From Methylophaga sp. (GTDB taxonomy: Bacteria; Pseudomonadota; Gammaproteobacteria; Nitrosococcales; Methylophagaceae), in NCBI RefSeq assembly GCF_030651745.1, contig NZ_JAUSCC010000138.1, positions 1-11,345 on the forward strand: a stretch of DNA of 11,345 nucleotides, read 5' to 3'. Below, piece after piece: positions 1 through 9,816 of the stretch (position 1 is its first letter; every line of letters begins with the position of its first letter). Below the pieces are notes generated by a model. The model saw only the letters and a program-made list of their open reading frames with translations. It had not been told where the DNA came from and searched no databases. The position numbers were made by a program, and so were the translations under genes.

Positions 1-1
1 A

Positions 2-1486
<1,485 letters not shown>

Positions 1487-1492
1487 TGTTGC

Positions 1493-1525
1493 ATACCGGC
1501 TTCTAAACAGAAGCCGGTATTTTTT
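1493..1525 (+). terminator. Intrinsic terminator/attenuator between guaB and guaA
   Basis: A perfect 12-bp inverted repeat (ATACCGGCTTCT at 1493-1504 and its complement at 1509-1520) closes a 4-base AAAC loop. The second arm ends in T and runs into TTTTT at 1521-1525. This is a textbook rho-independent terminator, starting 6 nt after the guaB stop. Only about 20 nt separate the T-tract from the guaA ATG, so guaA must be read by read-through or from a promoter inside guaB. That makes a partial terminator that sets the guaB:guaA ratio a reasonable inference. Confidence 0.88.
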
Positions 1526-1546
1526 ATCTGACTGTAAGAGAGATTC

Positions 1547-3124
1547 ATGAGCAGCCATATTCACGACCATCGCATTTTGATCCTAGATTTCGGTTCACAA
1601 TACACCCAGCTTATTGCCCGTCGTATTCGTGAGGTCGGCGTCTATTGCGAGTTACGTAACCCCGATATCAGTGAAGCGGAAATTCGTGAGTTTGCACCAA
1701 AAGGCATTATTCTCTCCGGTGGTCCCGATTCGACTATTGGCGAAGCTGCACCTGCCGCACCGCATTGTGTATTTGAAATGGATGTGCCGGTGTTGGGAAT
1801 TTGCTATGGCATGCAAACCATGGCAACACAACTGGGTGGGCAGGTTGAATCGTCAGCACACCGTGAATTTGGTTATGCAAAAATCCGTGCCCGTGGGCAC
1901 TCTGCCTTTTTGAAAGATATTGAAGATCACACCACCCCAGAAGGCTTTGGCATGCTGGATGTGTGGATGAGTCATGGTGATCGGGTCAGCCAGTTACCTG
2001 AAGGATTCAAAGTCATTGCCAGCACTGACAGTGCGCCAATTGCCGGTATGGCGGATGAAGAACGTCAGTTTTATGGGGTGCAGTTCCATCCTGAGGTTAC
2101 CCATACCACACAAGGTCAGCGGATGATTTCGCGGTTTATTACCGAAATCTGTGGCTGTGAAACCTTATGGACCTCTGCCAATATCATTGAAGACAGCATT
2201 GAAACCATCCGTCAGCAAGTCGGCACCGATGAAGTGTTGTTAGGCTTGTCTGGTGGCGTTGATTCCTCTGTAGTGGCTGCTTTGTTACATCGTGCTATTG
2301 GTGATCAGCTGATCTGTGTGTTTGTAAATAACGGTCTGCTGCGTGAAAACGAAGGCGATCAGGTCATGGCTATGTTTGCCAAACATATGGGCATTCGCGT
2401 GATTCGTGTCGATGCCGAAGATCGTTTCCTGTCAGCACTGGCAGGTGAAAATGATCCAGAAACCAAACGCAAAATCATCGGCCGTGAATTTGTTGAAGTA
2501 TTTGACGAAGAAGCGTCCAAACTCACCAACGTACAATGGCTGGCGCAAGGCACCATTTATCCGGATGTCATTGAATCTGCCGCCTCTAAAACCGGTAAAG
2601 CCCATGTGATCAAAACCCATCACAACGTCGGTGGTTTACCGGAACATATGAAGCTCAAATTAATTGAGCCGTTACGCGAATTGTTTAAAGATGAAGTACG
2701 TAAATTGGGTGTCGAACTCGGTTTACCAAGTGATATGGTCTATCGCCATCCCTTCCCTGGTCCGGGTCTGGGTGTGCGCATCCTCGGCGAAGTCAAAAAA
2801 GAATATGCCGATCTGCTGCGTAAAGCCGATAACATTTTTATCGAAGAACTACGTGCTCACGATTTATACGACAAAACCAGTCAGGCGTTTGCGGTCTTTT
2901 TGCCGGTCAAATCGGTTGGTGTCATGGGCGATGGCCGTCGTTATGACTATGTCGTTGCATTACGTGCTGTTGAAACCATCGACTTTATGACCGCTCGCTG
3001 GGCACACTTACCTTATGATTTCCTGGATCTGGTATCACGTCGAATCATTAATGAAGTCGCCGGCATCTCACGAGTTGTCTACGATATTTCCGGAAAACCA
3101 CCTGCAACGATTGAATGGGAATAA
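1547..3124 (+). CDS. guaA: Glutamine-hydrolysing GMP synthetase
   Basis: Converts XMP to GMP using ATP and glutamine, the last step of GMP synthesis. At 525 residues it matches the E. coli enzyme in length. The N-terminal class I glutamine amidotransferase domain (about 8-200) shows the nucleophile loop GICYGMQ with C86, and the rest of the triad in QFHPEVTHT (H181, E183). The ATP-pyrophosphatase domain has the P-loop LSGGVDSS at 234-241. The C-terminal dimerisation domain ends in the typical IEWE. The start is preceded by a modest purine-rich site (AAGAGAG). guaB lies upstream behind a terminator. The last 10 bases overlap the start of the acylphosphatase gene, which suggests translational coupling. 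All key residues are present. Confidence 0.98.
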   Translation: MSSHIHDHRILILDFGSQYTQLIARRIREVGVYCELRNPDISEAEIREFAPKGIILSGGPDSTIGEAAPAAPHCVFEMDVPVLGICYGMQTMATQLGGQVESSAHREFGYAKIRARGHSAFLKDIEDHTTPEGFGMLDVWMSHGDRVSQLPEGFKVIASTDSAPIAGMADEERQFYGVQFHPEVTHTTQGQRMISRFITEICGCETLWTSANIIEDSIETIRQQVGTDEVLLGLSGGVDSSVVAALLHRAIGDQLICVFVNNGLLRENEGDQVMAMFAKHMGIRVIRVDAEDRFLSALAGENDPETKRKIIGREFVEVFDEEASKLTNVQWLAQGTIYPDVIESAASKTGKAHVIKTHHNVGGLPEHMKLKLIEPLRELFKDEVRKLGVELGLPSDMVYRHPFPGPGLGVRILGEVKKEYADLLRKADNIFIEELRAHDLYDKTSQAFAVFLPVKSVGVMGDGRRYDYVVALRAVETIDFMTARWAHLPYDFLDLVSRRIINEVAGISRVVYDISGKPPATIEWE

Positions 3125-3390
3125 CACGTTATCATCTGTTGATTGAAGGTCGTGTGCAAGGTGTCGGCTACCGTATGTCGGCACAGATTGCTGCTGAAAA
3201 ACTCGGCTTAGTCGGCTGGGTGCGTAATCTCAGTAATGGTCAGGTAGAGATGGTGGCGGAAGGTCAAGCTGAGCAACTTCAGCAATTAGTTGATTGGGCA
3301 TGGCAAGGTCCTCGCTTTGCAGAAGTAACCGATATTTCCATCACTGAATCAGCGGCTACTACCGAATTTACGCATTTTGATATCCGCTAG
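3115..3390 (+). CDS. acyP: Acylphosphatase
   Basis: A small cytoplasmic enzyme that hydrolyses carboxyl-phosphate bonds, for example in carbamoyl phosphate or 1,3-bisphosphoglycerate. The 91-residue product has the normal size and the ferredoxin-like acylphosphatase signature. [10 protein letters not shown] (11-20) contains the phosphate-binding loop and catalytic R20, and [12 protein letters not shown] (34-45) contains catalytic N38. The ATG lies within the last codons of guaA and overlaps it by 10 nt in another frame. No better start is seen, since the family's conserved N-terminal strand ([11 protein letters not shown]) begins immediately after. The overlap implies co-transcription with guaA. 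The biological substrate cannot be told from sequence. Confidence 0.95.
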   Translation: MGITRYHLLIEGRVQGVGYRMSAQIAAEKLGLVGWVRNLSNGQVEMVAEGQAEQLQQLVDWAWQGPRFAEVTDISITESAATTEFTHFDIR

Positions 3391-3417
3391 ATCAACTAAC
3401 CGATAAAGGAATCAGTT

Positions 3418-3846
3418 ATGGCACAGCGTTTTAATAGCAAAGGCTTTTTATTACGTTTGTTGTTTGCTGTTTTATTGGTTTTCATCAGCTATAACCCGAG
3501 TGGTTATAGTTATTTCCATTGGGCCAATGATGCTATTTTTGGCAATGGCACCAACATTACACCGCCCTTTGCTATGGCGACTGTAATTATTCTGATTGGC
3601 TGGACCGTTTACCTGCGTGCAACATTTCGCTCACTGGGCGGTTTTGGTCTGATCCTCGCCTTTGCCTTTTTTGCCATTATTATCTGGTGGTTATTTGATT
3701 TAGGTATTCTGGAACTACGTCATCACGCTGCATTTACCTATATTGCCTTATTTCTGGTCGCTGCTGTGCTCGCTGTGGGCATGTCATGGTCACATATACG
3801 TCGTCGACTTTCCGGTCAGGCCGATGTGGATGATGTCGATAACTAG
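3418..3846 (+). CDS. DUF6524-type small inner-membrane protein
   Basis: A 142-residue integral membrane protein with about four hydrophobic segments, near residues 10-26, 49-68, 74-95 and 105-124. A positively charged stretch (HIRRRL, 126-131) and an acidic tail (DVDDVDN) follow. The N-terminal pattern of a basic start, LLRLLFAVLLVF and YNPSGYSYFHW resembles what I recall of the DUF6524 family, whose function is not known. The start is supported by AAAGGA at 3405-3410, seven bases before the ATG. It lies 27 nt after the acylphosphatase stop, so it probably belongs to the guaA-acyP transcript. The family name is from memory; the membrane topology is read directly from the sequence. Confidence 0.85.
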   Translation: MAQRFNSKGFLLRLLFAVLLVFISYNPSGYSYFHWANDAIFGNGTNITPPFAMATVIILIGWTVYLRATFRSLGGFGLILAFAFFAIIIWWLFDLGILELRHHAAFTYIALFLVAAVLAVGMSWSHIRRRLSGQADVDDVDN

Positions 3847-3946
3847 ACATTGTGGCGCTTCCACAATCTTCAACTAATCTTAAAAAACAAACCAAATCAT
3901 CTCTAAATTTCAGCTTGAATTAAGTCTCGCACGCTATCGTTCTCTT

Positions 3947-4030
3947 TAGGGCTTGTTTATCTTTCATATTCGCCTTGTTGGGTAAAATGAGCCTCCAGCA
4001 GTGGTGGAGATGAAAGATAAACAAGCCCTA
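3947..4030. repeat. 84-bp MITE-like palindromic element
   Basis: Two perfect 21-bp inverted arms, 3947-3967 (starting TAGGGCTTGTTTATC) and 4010-4030 (ending GATAAACAAGCCCTA), enclose 42 nt of asymmetric sequence. The core contains a smaller hairpin (CTCCA 3993-3997 with TGGAG 4005-4009). The outermost bases are TA on both sides, as expected if a TA target were duplicated around arms beginning GGGCTTGT. There is no coding capacity. The element fits a miniature inverted-repeat transposable element mobilised by a transposase elsewhere. A large regulatory or terminator hairpin is the alternative, but there is no T-tract after either arm. It lies between DUF6524 and the lipoprotein gene and interrupts neither. 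Confidence 0.65.
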
Positions 4031-4084
4031 GTGTCATATCAATACGTCATATTAATAACTTAATTAGAGCTGAAGGATTAACGC

Positions 4085-4963
4085 ATGTCATTTTTCTCGA
4101 ACAAAACCAAATCGAGACTGTGGATTACCGCTCTGCTAATCACGACAGCGTTAAGCGGATGCCTCTGGTTCAGTACGGTCAGCTCCGCTAGAACAACTCT
4201 GGATAGCCGCTGGAATCTGCAACAGGATTATCAGTTCAGCAAGGTTCTTACTATTGATGGAATTGACGATAATTTATCCGGACTGACCTATCACCCTGAA
4301 TCAGGACATTTGTATGGCATCGTCAATAATCCCGAACAAATTGTTGTGATCAGTAAAACTGGAGAATTACTGCGAACCATCGATTTAATTGGCTTCTCGG
4401 ATACTGAAAGCATTGATTACGTGAAGGACAATATTTTTATTGTCGGTGAAGAACGACTGCAAACCATCAGCTATATTGAAATCCTTGATTCAACGACACA
4501 CATCAATTATCAGGATGTTGAAACTATCGCAATATCATCTCCTGAAAAAGAAAACACCGGTCTGGAAGGCATCGCCATTTCACAACAGCATGGGTTATTT
4601 GTGGTGCGAGAAAAGCCTGCCCGGATCCTGCATTTCTCGTTGAACAATGATAACGATACAAGCCAATTTGATGCGATGAAGAATCTTCGTCTTGATGTGG
4701 GTGATTTTTCAGGATTGACGCTACTCAAGGATGGCACAGAGCAGAAATTACTGGTGCTCAGTGATGAATCGCATAGTCTGCATGTTATTGATTTAATGGG
4801 CCAGCAACGTTCCCAGCTCAGGTTGGGACGAGGTCCATTTAATCTTTGGCCAGTAATGCAACAACCAGAAGGCGTGACATCTGATACCGATGGTAATATT
4901 TATGTGGTCGGTGAGCCCAATGAATTATTAATCTTAACGCGAAACCACAACCCTAACAGCTAG
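4085..4963 (+). CDS. SdiA-regulated/YjiK-family probable lipoprotein
   Basis: A 292-residue exported protein. It begins with a basic region (NKTKSR), a hydrophobic stretch (LWITALLITTAL) and a lipobox-like LSGC at 23-26, so it is probably cleaved before C26 and lipidated. The rest resembles the SdiA-regulated (YjiK-like) beta-propeller domain. Visible repeats include LSGLTYHPESGHLYGIVNNP near 64-83, TESIDYVKDNIFIVGEER near 107-124, NTGLEGIAISQQHGLFVVREKP near 156-177, FSGLTLL, and PEGVTSDTDGNIYVVGEPNELL near the C-terminus. The molecular role of this family is unclear, and binding or a phosphoesterase-like activity would be speculation. The start is supported by GAAGGA seven bases before the ATG. 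The gene stands alone on this strand after the MITE-like element and converges tail-to-tail with the kinase-like gene. Confidence 0.85.
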   Translation: MSFFSNKTKSRLWITALLITTALSGCLWFSTVSSARTTLDSRWNLQQDYQFSKVLTIDGIDDNLSGLTYHPESGHLYGIVNNPEQIVVISKTGELLRTIDLIGFSDTESIDYVKDNIFIVGEERLQTISYIEILDSTTHINYQDVETIAISSPEKENTGLEGIAISQQHGLFVVREKPARILHFSLNNDNDTSQFDAMKNLRLDVGDFSGLTLLKDGTEQKLLVLSDESHSLHVIDLMGQQRSQLRLGRGPFNLWPVMQQPEGVTSDTDGNIYVVGEPNELLILTRNHNPNS

Positions 4964-5724
4964 GTGCTTGGGGCAAAACTGCTTTTACGGCGTACTTTTC
5001 GCGACAATAATTTTTGTAATTGGTATTTATCTGCGTCGGTTAGCTGTTGATGACCGCGATATTGCAGGTAAAAGCGTAATCGTTGGCTACGAGTCAGTTT
5101 ATATTTTGCAACGCGATCCAGCATAGCCAAATCTTTGATGCAGCGGTAACGCAATAAGGCCCCCCGCCAGAAAGCCCCTAACGGACAATCAATCACATAT
5201 AACCGATCCTGATCATCCACCAGCAGATTGCGCCATTTGAAATCATTGTGCACAAAACCATTTTTATGCATTTTTTGCAGCATTTGCGCGGCTTGCAAAC
5301 TGATTTTATTAACCCATTTTGCATCACTCAGACGTGGGTCATCAGCTCTGGCGAGGCTGGCTAAATCTTCACTCACCGGGATTTCTTCAGTGATCATGGC
5401 GCCTCTCTGAAAGAGGCCCCATTGTGTTTCCATTCCATAAGCAACCACGGGGGCCGTTGCAATGCCCTGTTGTGCAAACCACAACAGATTTTCCCATTCA
5501 CTCTGGATCCGAGGCTTACCCAGAAAACGTCGCAAGCCTTTTCCCCCTGAGACATAGCGCTTGACGTAATAACGACGGCCTTGATGGCTGATGCGGATCA
5601 CACCGGAGATGCGTTCATGGGTAATCACTTCGCCTTCAAGGGCAAAGATTTTATCCAGGCTGCCAAATAAAGCGTCAAGGTGCTGAAACTGCGGGGTAAG
5701 CCGCCATTGGGTTGATGTTGTCAT
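4960..5724 (-). CDS. InaA/Kdo-type lipopolysaccharide kinase-like protein
   Basis: A 254-residue protein with a eukaryotic-like kinase fold of the Kdo/WaaP/InaA class, whose characterised members phosphorylate LPS core sugars at the inner face of the membrane. Numbering from the chosen ATG: the ATP-binding lysine is K55 in YYVKRY, the helix-C acidic residue is in SEWENL (about 76-78), the catalytic loop is VHNDFKWRNLLV with D161 and N166, and the metal-binding aspartate is D179 in VIDCPLG. The last replaces the usual DFG-like motif. The reading frame stays open to a TTG at 5763 and has a second ATG at 5733; none has a good ribosome binding site. The ATG at 5724 was taken because it begins just before the conserved-looking region. 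It lies about 56 nt after mgtE on the same strand and may be read with it. The substrate is unproven. Confidence 0.8.
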   Translation of the reverse strand: MTTSTQWRLTPQFQHLDALFGSLDKIFALEGEVITHERISGVIRISHQGRRYYVKRYVSGGKGLRRFLGKPRIQSEWENLLWFAQQGIATAPVVAYGMETQWGLFQRGAMITEEIPVSEDLASLARADDPRLSDAKWVNKISLQAAQMLQKMHKNGFVHNDFKWRNLLVDDQDRLYVIDCPLGAFWRGALLRYRCIKDLAMLDRVAKYKLTRSQRLRFYLQYRGHQQLTDADKYQLQKLLSRKVRRKSSFAPST

Positions 5725-5780
5725 GCGCGACATTCTAAACGACCAGAGACATTGGCTCCACAAAAAAGCCAGTCAGTCAT

Positions 5781-7169
5781 TTACCCACCCATGAAAACGA
5801 CAGCGATACTGAAATAAATCAAAATACCGACAATATCTGCCATTGAGGTAATCAACGGCGCACTGGCAGTTGCCGGATCAATATTCACTTTGCTTAATAA
5901 AAATGGCAGGCTCATGCCCATTAAACTGCCGACAATCACCACGGCAATCATTGATAAACCAACAACCCATGCCAGTGCGGTTCCTCCCTGCCAGTAACCG
6001 ATAAACGAAATAGCCACCCCCATCGTCACACCTAACGCAATGGCAACGGAAATCTCTTTGATCATCAACCTGCCCCAATCTTTCATCCGTACATCGCCTG
6101 TGGCCAGTGAACGCACCATCAAGGTTGACGACTGGGCACCGGCATTACCACTGCTACCAATAATCAAAGGCAGGAAAAACACCAACGCCACCACGGCAGC
6201 AATCATATCTTCAAAAGTAGCGATGGCTAGGCCAGCGAAAATATTGACAAATACCAGTAACAGCAACCAGCCAATACGTTTGCGATACAACAATACCGTC
6301 GAGGCTTCACTAATATTCAGATTAATCACGCCCACCGAACCCATTTTATGGAAATCTTCGGTAGTTTCGGCCTGCGCCACGTCAAGAATGTCATCGACTG
6401 TGACCATACCCAGCATCACTCCATCCCCATCAACCACCGGTAAGGCATCCAGATCATAGTGCTGCATCAGATTGACAGCTTTTTCCTGATCTTCTGTAGC
6501 ATGGATATAGATAAAACGCCGATCCATCAGCTTGCTGATAGCGGTATCCGGCATCGCCAAAGCCAATTTCCGGATATGCAGCGTATCGGTTAGTTTATTT
6601 TCATCATCAATCACATACAGGTAATTGAGCAAAGAGGTATCCTGATGCAGGCTACGTAGATAGTCCAATGCCTGACCGGCAGTCCAACTTTCATGAATAC
6701 TGATAAAGTCCGGCTGCATCAACCGACCAACACTTTCGGCCGGATAGCCCAGCAACAACTGTACTTCTGACAATTTTTCGCGTGGCAAACGCTGGGTTAA
6801 TGCCTGTACAACTTCAGCGGGCAACTCATCCAGAAACGCAGCACGATCATCGGCATCCAGATGACGAACCATGTCCAACGCATCTTCATCACTCAGTGTT
6901 TTAAGCAATTCTTCTTTGGCATTCTGCGATAAATAGCCAAATACATCAGTAGCAGTTTGTCTTGGCAGGATCCTGAAAAACAATGTTTGTTCGAGCTTGG
7001 GTAAATCACCTAACAACGCCGCAATATCCTGAACTTCAATGTTGGCGACACACTGCCGTAACAGTTCAAAATGCATTTGCTGCAGTAACTGCTTCAATTC
7101 ACTCAAACGGGCTTGATGTGTTGCTGGGTGGTGATGGGGATCATATTGCCAGGGGTTGAATGCGCTCAT
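5781..7169 (-). CDS. mgtE: Magnesium transporter MgtE
   Basis: A Mg2+-gated magnesium channel of the inner membrane, 462 residues, the normal length. An N-terminal helical-repeat MgtE_N domain (about 37-140) and two CBS domains (about 141-265) form the cytoplasmic Mg2+ sensor. A connecting helix leads into a five-helix pore domain from about residue 298 to the end. The pore signature PLIIGSSGNAGAQSSTLMVR (335-354) and DPATASAPLITSMADIVG (431-448) are intact. D445 corresponds to the pore Mg2+-binding aspartate described in the Thermus enzyme. The ATG is preceded by AAGGGA five bases upstream. The gene has its own promoter-like sequence and no room for a long Mg2+-responsive leader. The kinase-like gene follows on the same strand. 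Confidence 0.97.
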   Translation of the reverse strand: MSAFNPWQYDPHHHPATHQARLSELKQLLQQMHFELLRQCVANIEVQDIAALLGDLPKLEQTLFFRILPRQTATDVFGYLSQNAKEELLKTLSDEDALDMVRHLDADDRAAFLDELPAEVVQALTQRLPREKLSEVQLLLGYPAESVGRLMQPDFISIHESWTAGQALDYLRSLHQDTSLLNYLYVIDDENKLTDTLHIRKLALAMPDTAISKLMDRRFIYIHATEDQEKAVNLMQHYDLDALPVVDGDGVMLGMVTVDDILDVAQAETTEDFHKMGSVGVINLNISEASTVLLYRKRIGWLLLLVFVNIFAGLAIATFEDMIAAVVALVFFLPLIIGSSGNAGAQSSTLMVRSLATGDVRMKDWGRLMIKEISVAIALGVTMGVAISFIGYWQGGTALAWVVGLSMIAVVIVGSLMGMSLPFLLSKVNIDPATASAPLITSMADIVGILIYFSIAVVFMGG

Positions 7170-7235
7170 GCCGATCCCTTAATTTTTTATTGTGATTTGA
7201 AAGTTGTTTAGCTCTTTACCGCTATTATTTGGCGC

Positions 7236-7264
7236 TTATTATTACTGAGTGGTGACAATGACAA
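7236..7264 (-). promoter_or_regulatory. Probable sigma70 promoter of mgtE
   Basis: On the minus strand TTGTCA (7264-7259) is followed after exactly 17 bases by TAATAA (7241-7236). This would start transcription about 60 nt before the mgtE ATG, downstream of the gnd terminator. A second TTGTCA follows directly (7258-7253). The call is based on consensus and spacing only. Confidence 0.5.
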
Positions 7265-7292
7265 CAGCGTTTTTATCACTTTCTGCACAAAT

Positions 7293-7324
7293 AAAAAAAG
7301 GCAGAGGGGCGCTCTGCCTTTTTC
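7293..7324 (-). terminator. Intrinsic terminator after gnd, possibly bidirectional
   Basis: GGCAGAG (7300-7306) pairs with CTCTGCC (7312-7318) around a 5-base loop. It is flanked by a run of seven A on the left and five T on the right, so the stem can extend through A-T pairs. Read on the minus strand it begins about 20 nt after the gnd stop and ends in a run of seven T, a strong intrinsic terminator. It separates the gnd transcript from mgtE. Confidence 0.9.
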
Positions 7325-7344
7325 GTTTTCGCGGAGGAGATTAA

Positions 7345-8817
7345 TCAGGCTTCATAAGTTGAGGCTGAGACATTTCCACCCCTGCCTGTCCAATTGGTAT
7401 GGAAAAATTCACCGCGCGGTTTATCCAAGCGCTCATAGGTATGCGCGCCAAAATAATCCCGTTGCGCTTGCAACAAGTTGGCAGGCAGTCTTTCACTACG
7501 ATAACCATCATAAAACGCAAGAGCACTACTGAAAGTGGGTGTCGGCACACCTAGGCTGATGGCACAAACTACCGCTTTACGCCAACCCGGCAAGGCTTCG
7601 GTGATGGCATCAATAAAGAAGTTATCCAGCAACAGATTTTCCAGCTGTGGATTACGTTCAAAGGCATCACGAATATTACCTAGGAAACGACTGCGAATAA
7701 TACAGCCGCCACGCCACATCAAGGCAATGCCCCCATAATTAAGTTCCCATCCATAGGTTTTGGCAGCTTCACGCATCAACATATAGCCTTGGGCATAAGA
7801 AATAATTTTCGAGGCATATAAAGCGTCACGAATGGCATTGACCATTTCAGCTTTATCGCCGGAAAATTCACCTGCCAGAGCTGGTAACACATTGGAGGCT
7901 GTGACCCGTTCATCCTTAAGAGCCGATAAGCAGCGGGCGAAGACCGCTTCTCCAATCAGGGTTAATGGAATCCCCAAATCCAGTGCATTCATGCCGGTCC
8001 ATTTACCGGTGCCCTTTTGACCAGCGGTATCCAGAATATGATCAATCAACAGGCTGCCATCCGCTTCTTTAACCGTCAGAATGTCACGGGTTATTTCAAT
8101 CAGATATGAGTCCAATACGCCCTCATTCCACTCAGCAAACACCTGCTGAATTTCATCTCCAGACATGCCCAGACCTTCACGCATCATCTGATAAGCTTCA
8201 CAGATCAATTGCATATCACCGTATTCAATACCGTTATGCACCATTTTCACATAATGACCTGCGCCATCATTACCCACCCAATCACAACAGGCTTCACCAT
8301 CAACTTGGGCAGCAATAGACTGAAAAATGGGTTTAATGGCTGGCCAAGCTGCGTGATTACCGCCAGGCATCAGAGAAGGTCCAAAACGCGCACCCTCTTC
8401 ACCTCCGGAAACGCCGCTGCCAACAAACAGAATGCCTTTTTTGTGTAACTCATGGGTACGCCGGTCACTATCATTAAACAACGAGTTACCGCCATCAATA
8501 ATGATGTCGCCTTTATCCAGATAGGGCACCAATTGTTCAATAAAAGCATCCACCACCGGACCGGCTTTCACCATTAACATTACACGTCGTGGAATTTGCA
8601 GGCTTTCGACAAATTTTTTCAAATCATGGCAACCAATAATATTGGTGTCTTTGGCTGGTCCTTCCAAGAATTCATCGACTTTGGAGGTGGTACGGTTATA
8701 CACCGCTACCTTAAAGCCTTTATCATTCATATTCAGCACCAGGTTCTGTCCCATAACGGCCAGCCCCACCACGCCAATATCTGCTTTTGTGTTTGTGTTT
8801 TGAATCAATTCGCTCAT
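7345..8817 (-). CDS. gnd: 6-phosphogluconate dehydrogenase, decarboxylating
   Basis: Converts 6-phosphogluconate to ribulose 5-phosphate and CO2 while reducing NADP+, in the oxidative pentose phosphate pathway. In ribulose-monophosphate methylotrophs it also serves cyclic formaldehyde oxidation. The 490-residue product is the long, homodimeric form. The Rossmann motif is GLAVMGQN (18-25). The following [12 protein letters not shown] carries the Arg/Thr/Lys pattern of NADP+-preferring enzymes. The substrate signature [21 protein letters not shown] (around 133-153) is present, as are the catalytic K191 and E198 in [15 protein letters not shown]. The tail [22 protein letters not shown] supplies the partner-subunit residues. 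The ATG overlaps the stop of the upstream nucleotidyltransferase gene (ATGA) and has only a poorly spaced AAAGGTGG before it, so translation is probably coupled. Confidence 0.97.
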   Translation of the reverse strand: MSELIQNTNTKADIGVVGLAVMGQNLVLNMNDKGFKVAVYNRTTSKVDEFLEGPAKDTNIIGCHDLKKFVESLQIPRRVMLMVKAGPVVDAFIEQLVPYLDKGDIIIDGGNSLFNDSDRRTHELHKKGILFVGSGVSGGEEGARFGPSLMPGGNHAAWPAIKPIFQSIAAQVDGEACCDWVGNDGAGHYVKMVHNGIEYGDMQLICEAYQMMREGLGMSGDEIQQVFAEWNEGVLDSYLIEITRDILTVKEADGSLLIDHILDTAGQKGTGKWTGMNALDLGIPLTLIGEAVFARCLSALKDERVTASNVLPALAGEFSGDKAEMVNAIRDALYASKIISYAQGYMLMREAAKTYGWELNYGGIALMWRGGCIIRSRFLGNIRDAFERNPQLENLLLDNFFIDAITEALPGWRKAVVCAISLGVPTPTFSSALAFYDGYRSERLPANLLQAQRDYFGAHTYERLDKPRGEFFHTNWTGRGGNVSASTYEA

Positions 8818-9770
8818 TTCTGTTCTACCACCTTTATGTATTCGCCTCGGGCTTCGCGAGTCGAACCCACCACAATTCGGCAGGTTCCGGAAGCATCACA
8901 TTCCAACGCACCACAAACCTCAATAAATTCACCTTTTTCCACCTGTCCTACGTAGGTGTGGGTAAAGGAAATCACTTCAGGAGTCATTGCGTTATCAACT
9001 TGGTATCGTGCTGGAAAATCAAATGCACGACTGTCATCGGTTACTTGGCATTGAATGGTTCTAATGCCTTGTTTAAGAAAATGTCGATGTTCAATATCGA
9101 GTTCATCATTAAGACAGACCATGCCAATATCGAATTTACTGCCATCAATCATCGCTTTATTGTATTTTCGATATTCGTGCCAGCTAAAACTACCAAAATC
9201 CAGTTCACTATCACGGCGTTGATAGTTTTCCTGCATTTGAGCATCATCCAGTTTCTGCAACTGATTATCAGCAATAGCACTCTGAATTGCTTTTCTGCAT
9301 TGATGAAAAGCATCACGTCCATATAAAACCAAATCAATATCCGATGTGGATTTTTGCTGATTTATCAGCATGGAGCCGGTCAGTCCAATTGCATCAATAT
9401 CTACTTGATAGTGTTGCAAAATCGTTATTAATTTATGAAATTTTTGTTGCAGTACATCTTCTGCCGGTTGCTGCAATAAAAGCTGCAATCGCTCTTCGGG
9501 CCGATGATGCCTAACTATTCTATCTACCGGCACCGCATGAAATGCAGCATCAAATTGGTCCGAATAATAAAGATATTCAGGATGGTGTCGTTCAAGTAAA
9601 CGATTGGCCTGTTCGGTATCGACTTTATGCCAGCCGTTTTGATCATTTACATAACGTAAAAAGCAGCCAACTTTTTGTTCATGTGGGTGGTAACTTACGA
9701 CGGCAAATATCAATCCCTCTTCTGTTTCAATGAAGTCTTTGGGCAGAAATGGAAAGCCTGTCTGTCTCAA
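8814..9770 (-). CDS. Predicted nucleotidyltransferase, COG1665-like
   Basis: A 318-residue protein that resembles the archaeal predicted nucleotidyltransferases grouped as COG1665; this assignment is from memory. The N-terminal region ([19 protein letters not shown], 11-29, to [18 protein letters not shown], 78-95) is typical of that group. A polymerase-beta-type nucleotidyltransferase core follows, with GS at 132-133 in LTGSMLI, the metal-binding pair D144 and D146 in [10 protein letters not shown], and a likely third acid, D214, in SKFDIGMV. The C-terminal [14 protein letters not shown] matches the same group. The catalytic residues are intact, so it is probably active, but the substrate is unknown. 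It starts at TTG, supported by a perfect GGAGGT six bases upstream and no competing ATG nearby. It lies 46 nt after the PepSY gene and its TGA overlaps the gnd ATG. Confidence 0.8.
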   Translation of the reverse strand: MRQTGFPFLPKDFIETEEGLIFAVVSYHPHEQKVGCFLRYVNDQNGWHKVDTEQANRLLERHHPEYLYYSDQFDAAFHAVPVDRIVRHHRPEERLQLLLQQPAEDVLQQKFHKLITILQHYQVDIDAIGLTGSMLINQQKSTSDIDLVLYGRDAFHQCRKAIQSAIADNQLQKLDDAQMQENYQRRDSELDFGSFSWHEYRKYNKAMIDGSKFDIGMVCLNDELDIEHRHFLKQGIRTIQCQVTDDSRAFDFPARYQVDNAMTPEVISFTHTYVGQVEKGEFIEVCGALECDASGTCRIVVGSTREARGEYIKVVEQK

Positions 9771-9776
9771 AAACTT

Positions 9777-9782
9777 ACCTCC
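9777..9782 (-). promoter_or_regulatory. Ribosome binding site deciding a TTG start
   Basis: The minus strand reads GGAGGT followed by six bases and TTG. This perfect Shine-Dalgarno at ideal spacing fixes the nucleotidyltransferase start at the TTG at 9770. Confidence 0.8.
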
Positions 9783-9816
9783 GAATCATCAATAGTTATA
9801 TTGTCATAGCCTCATT

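Noticed and set aside
3849..3867. ATTGTGG/CCACAAT hairpin just after the DUF6524 gene
   Set aside because: Seven-bp stem with a 5-base loop but no T-tract after it on the + strand; a weak terminator at best, not listed.
4031..4084. Promoter for the lipoprotein gene
   Set aside because: AT-rich with TAATAA and TATTAA, but no convincing -35 at the right distance; no site could be fixed.
7170..7235. Possible Mg2+-sensing riboswitch before mgtE
   Set aside because: The leader predicted from the promoter is only about 60 nt and AT-rich, with no paired architecture; too short for an M-box.
8787..9326. 179-codon + strand open frame opposite the nucleotidyltransferase
   Set aside because: Antisense to a gene with clear catalytic motifs; the translation shows no domain and no supported start.
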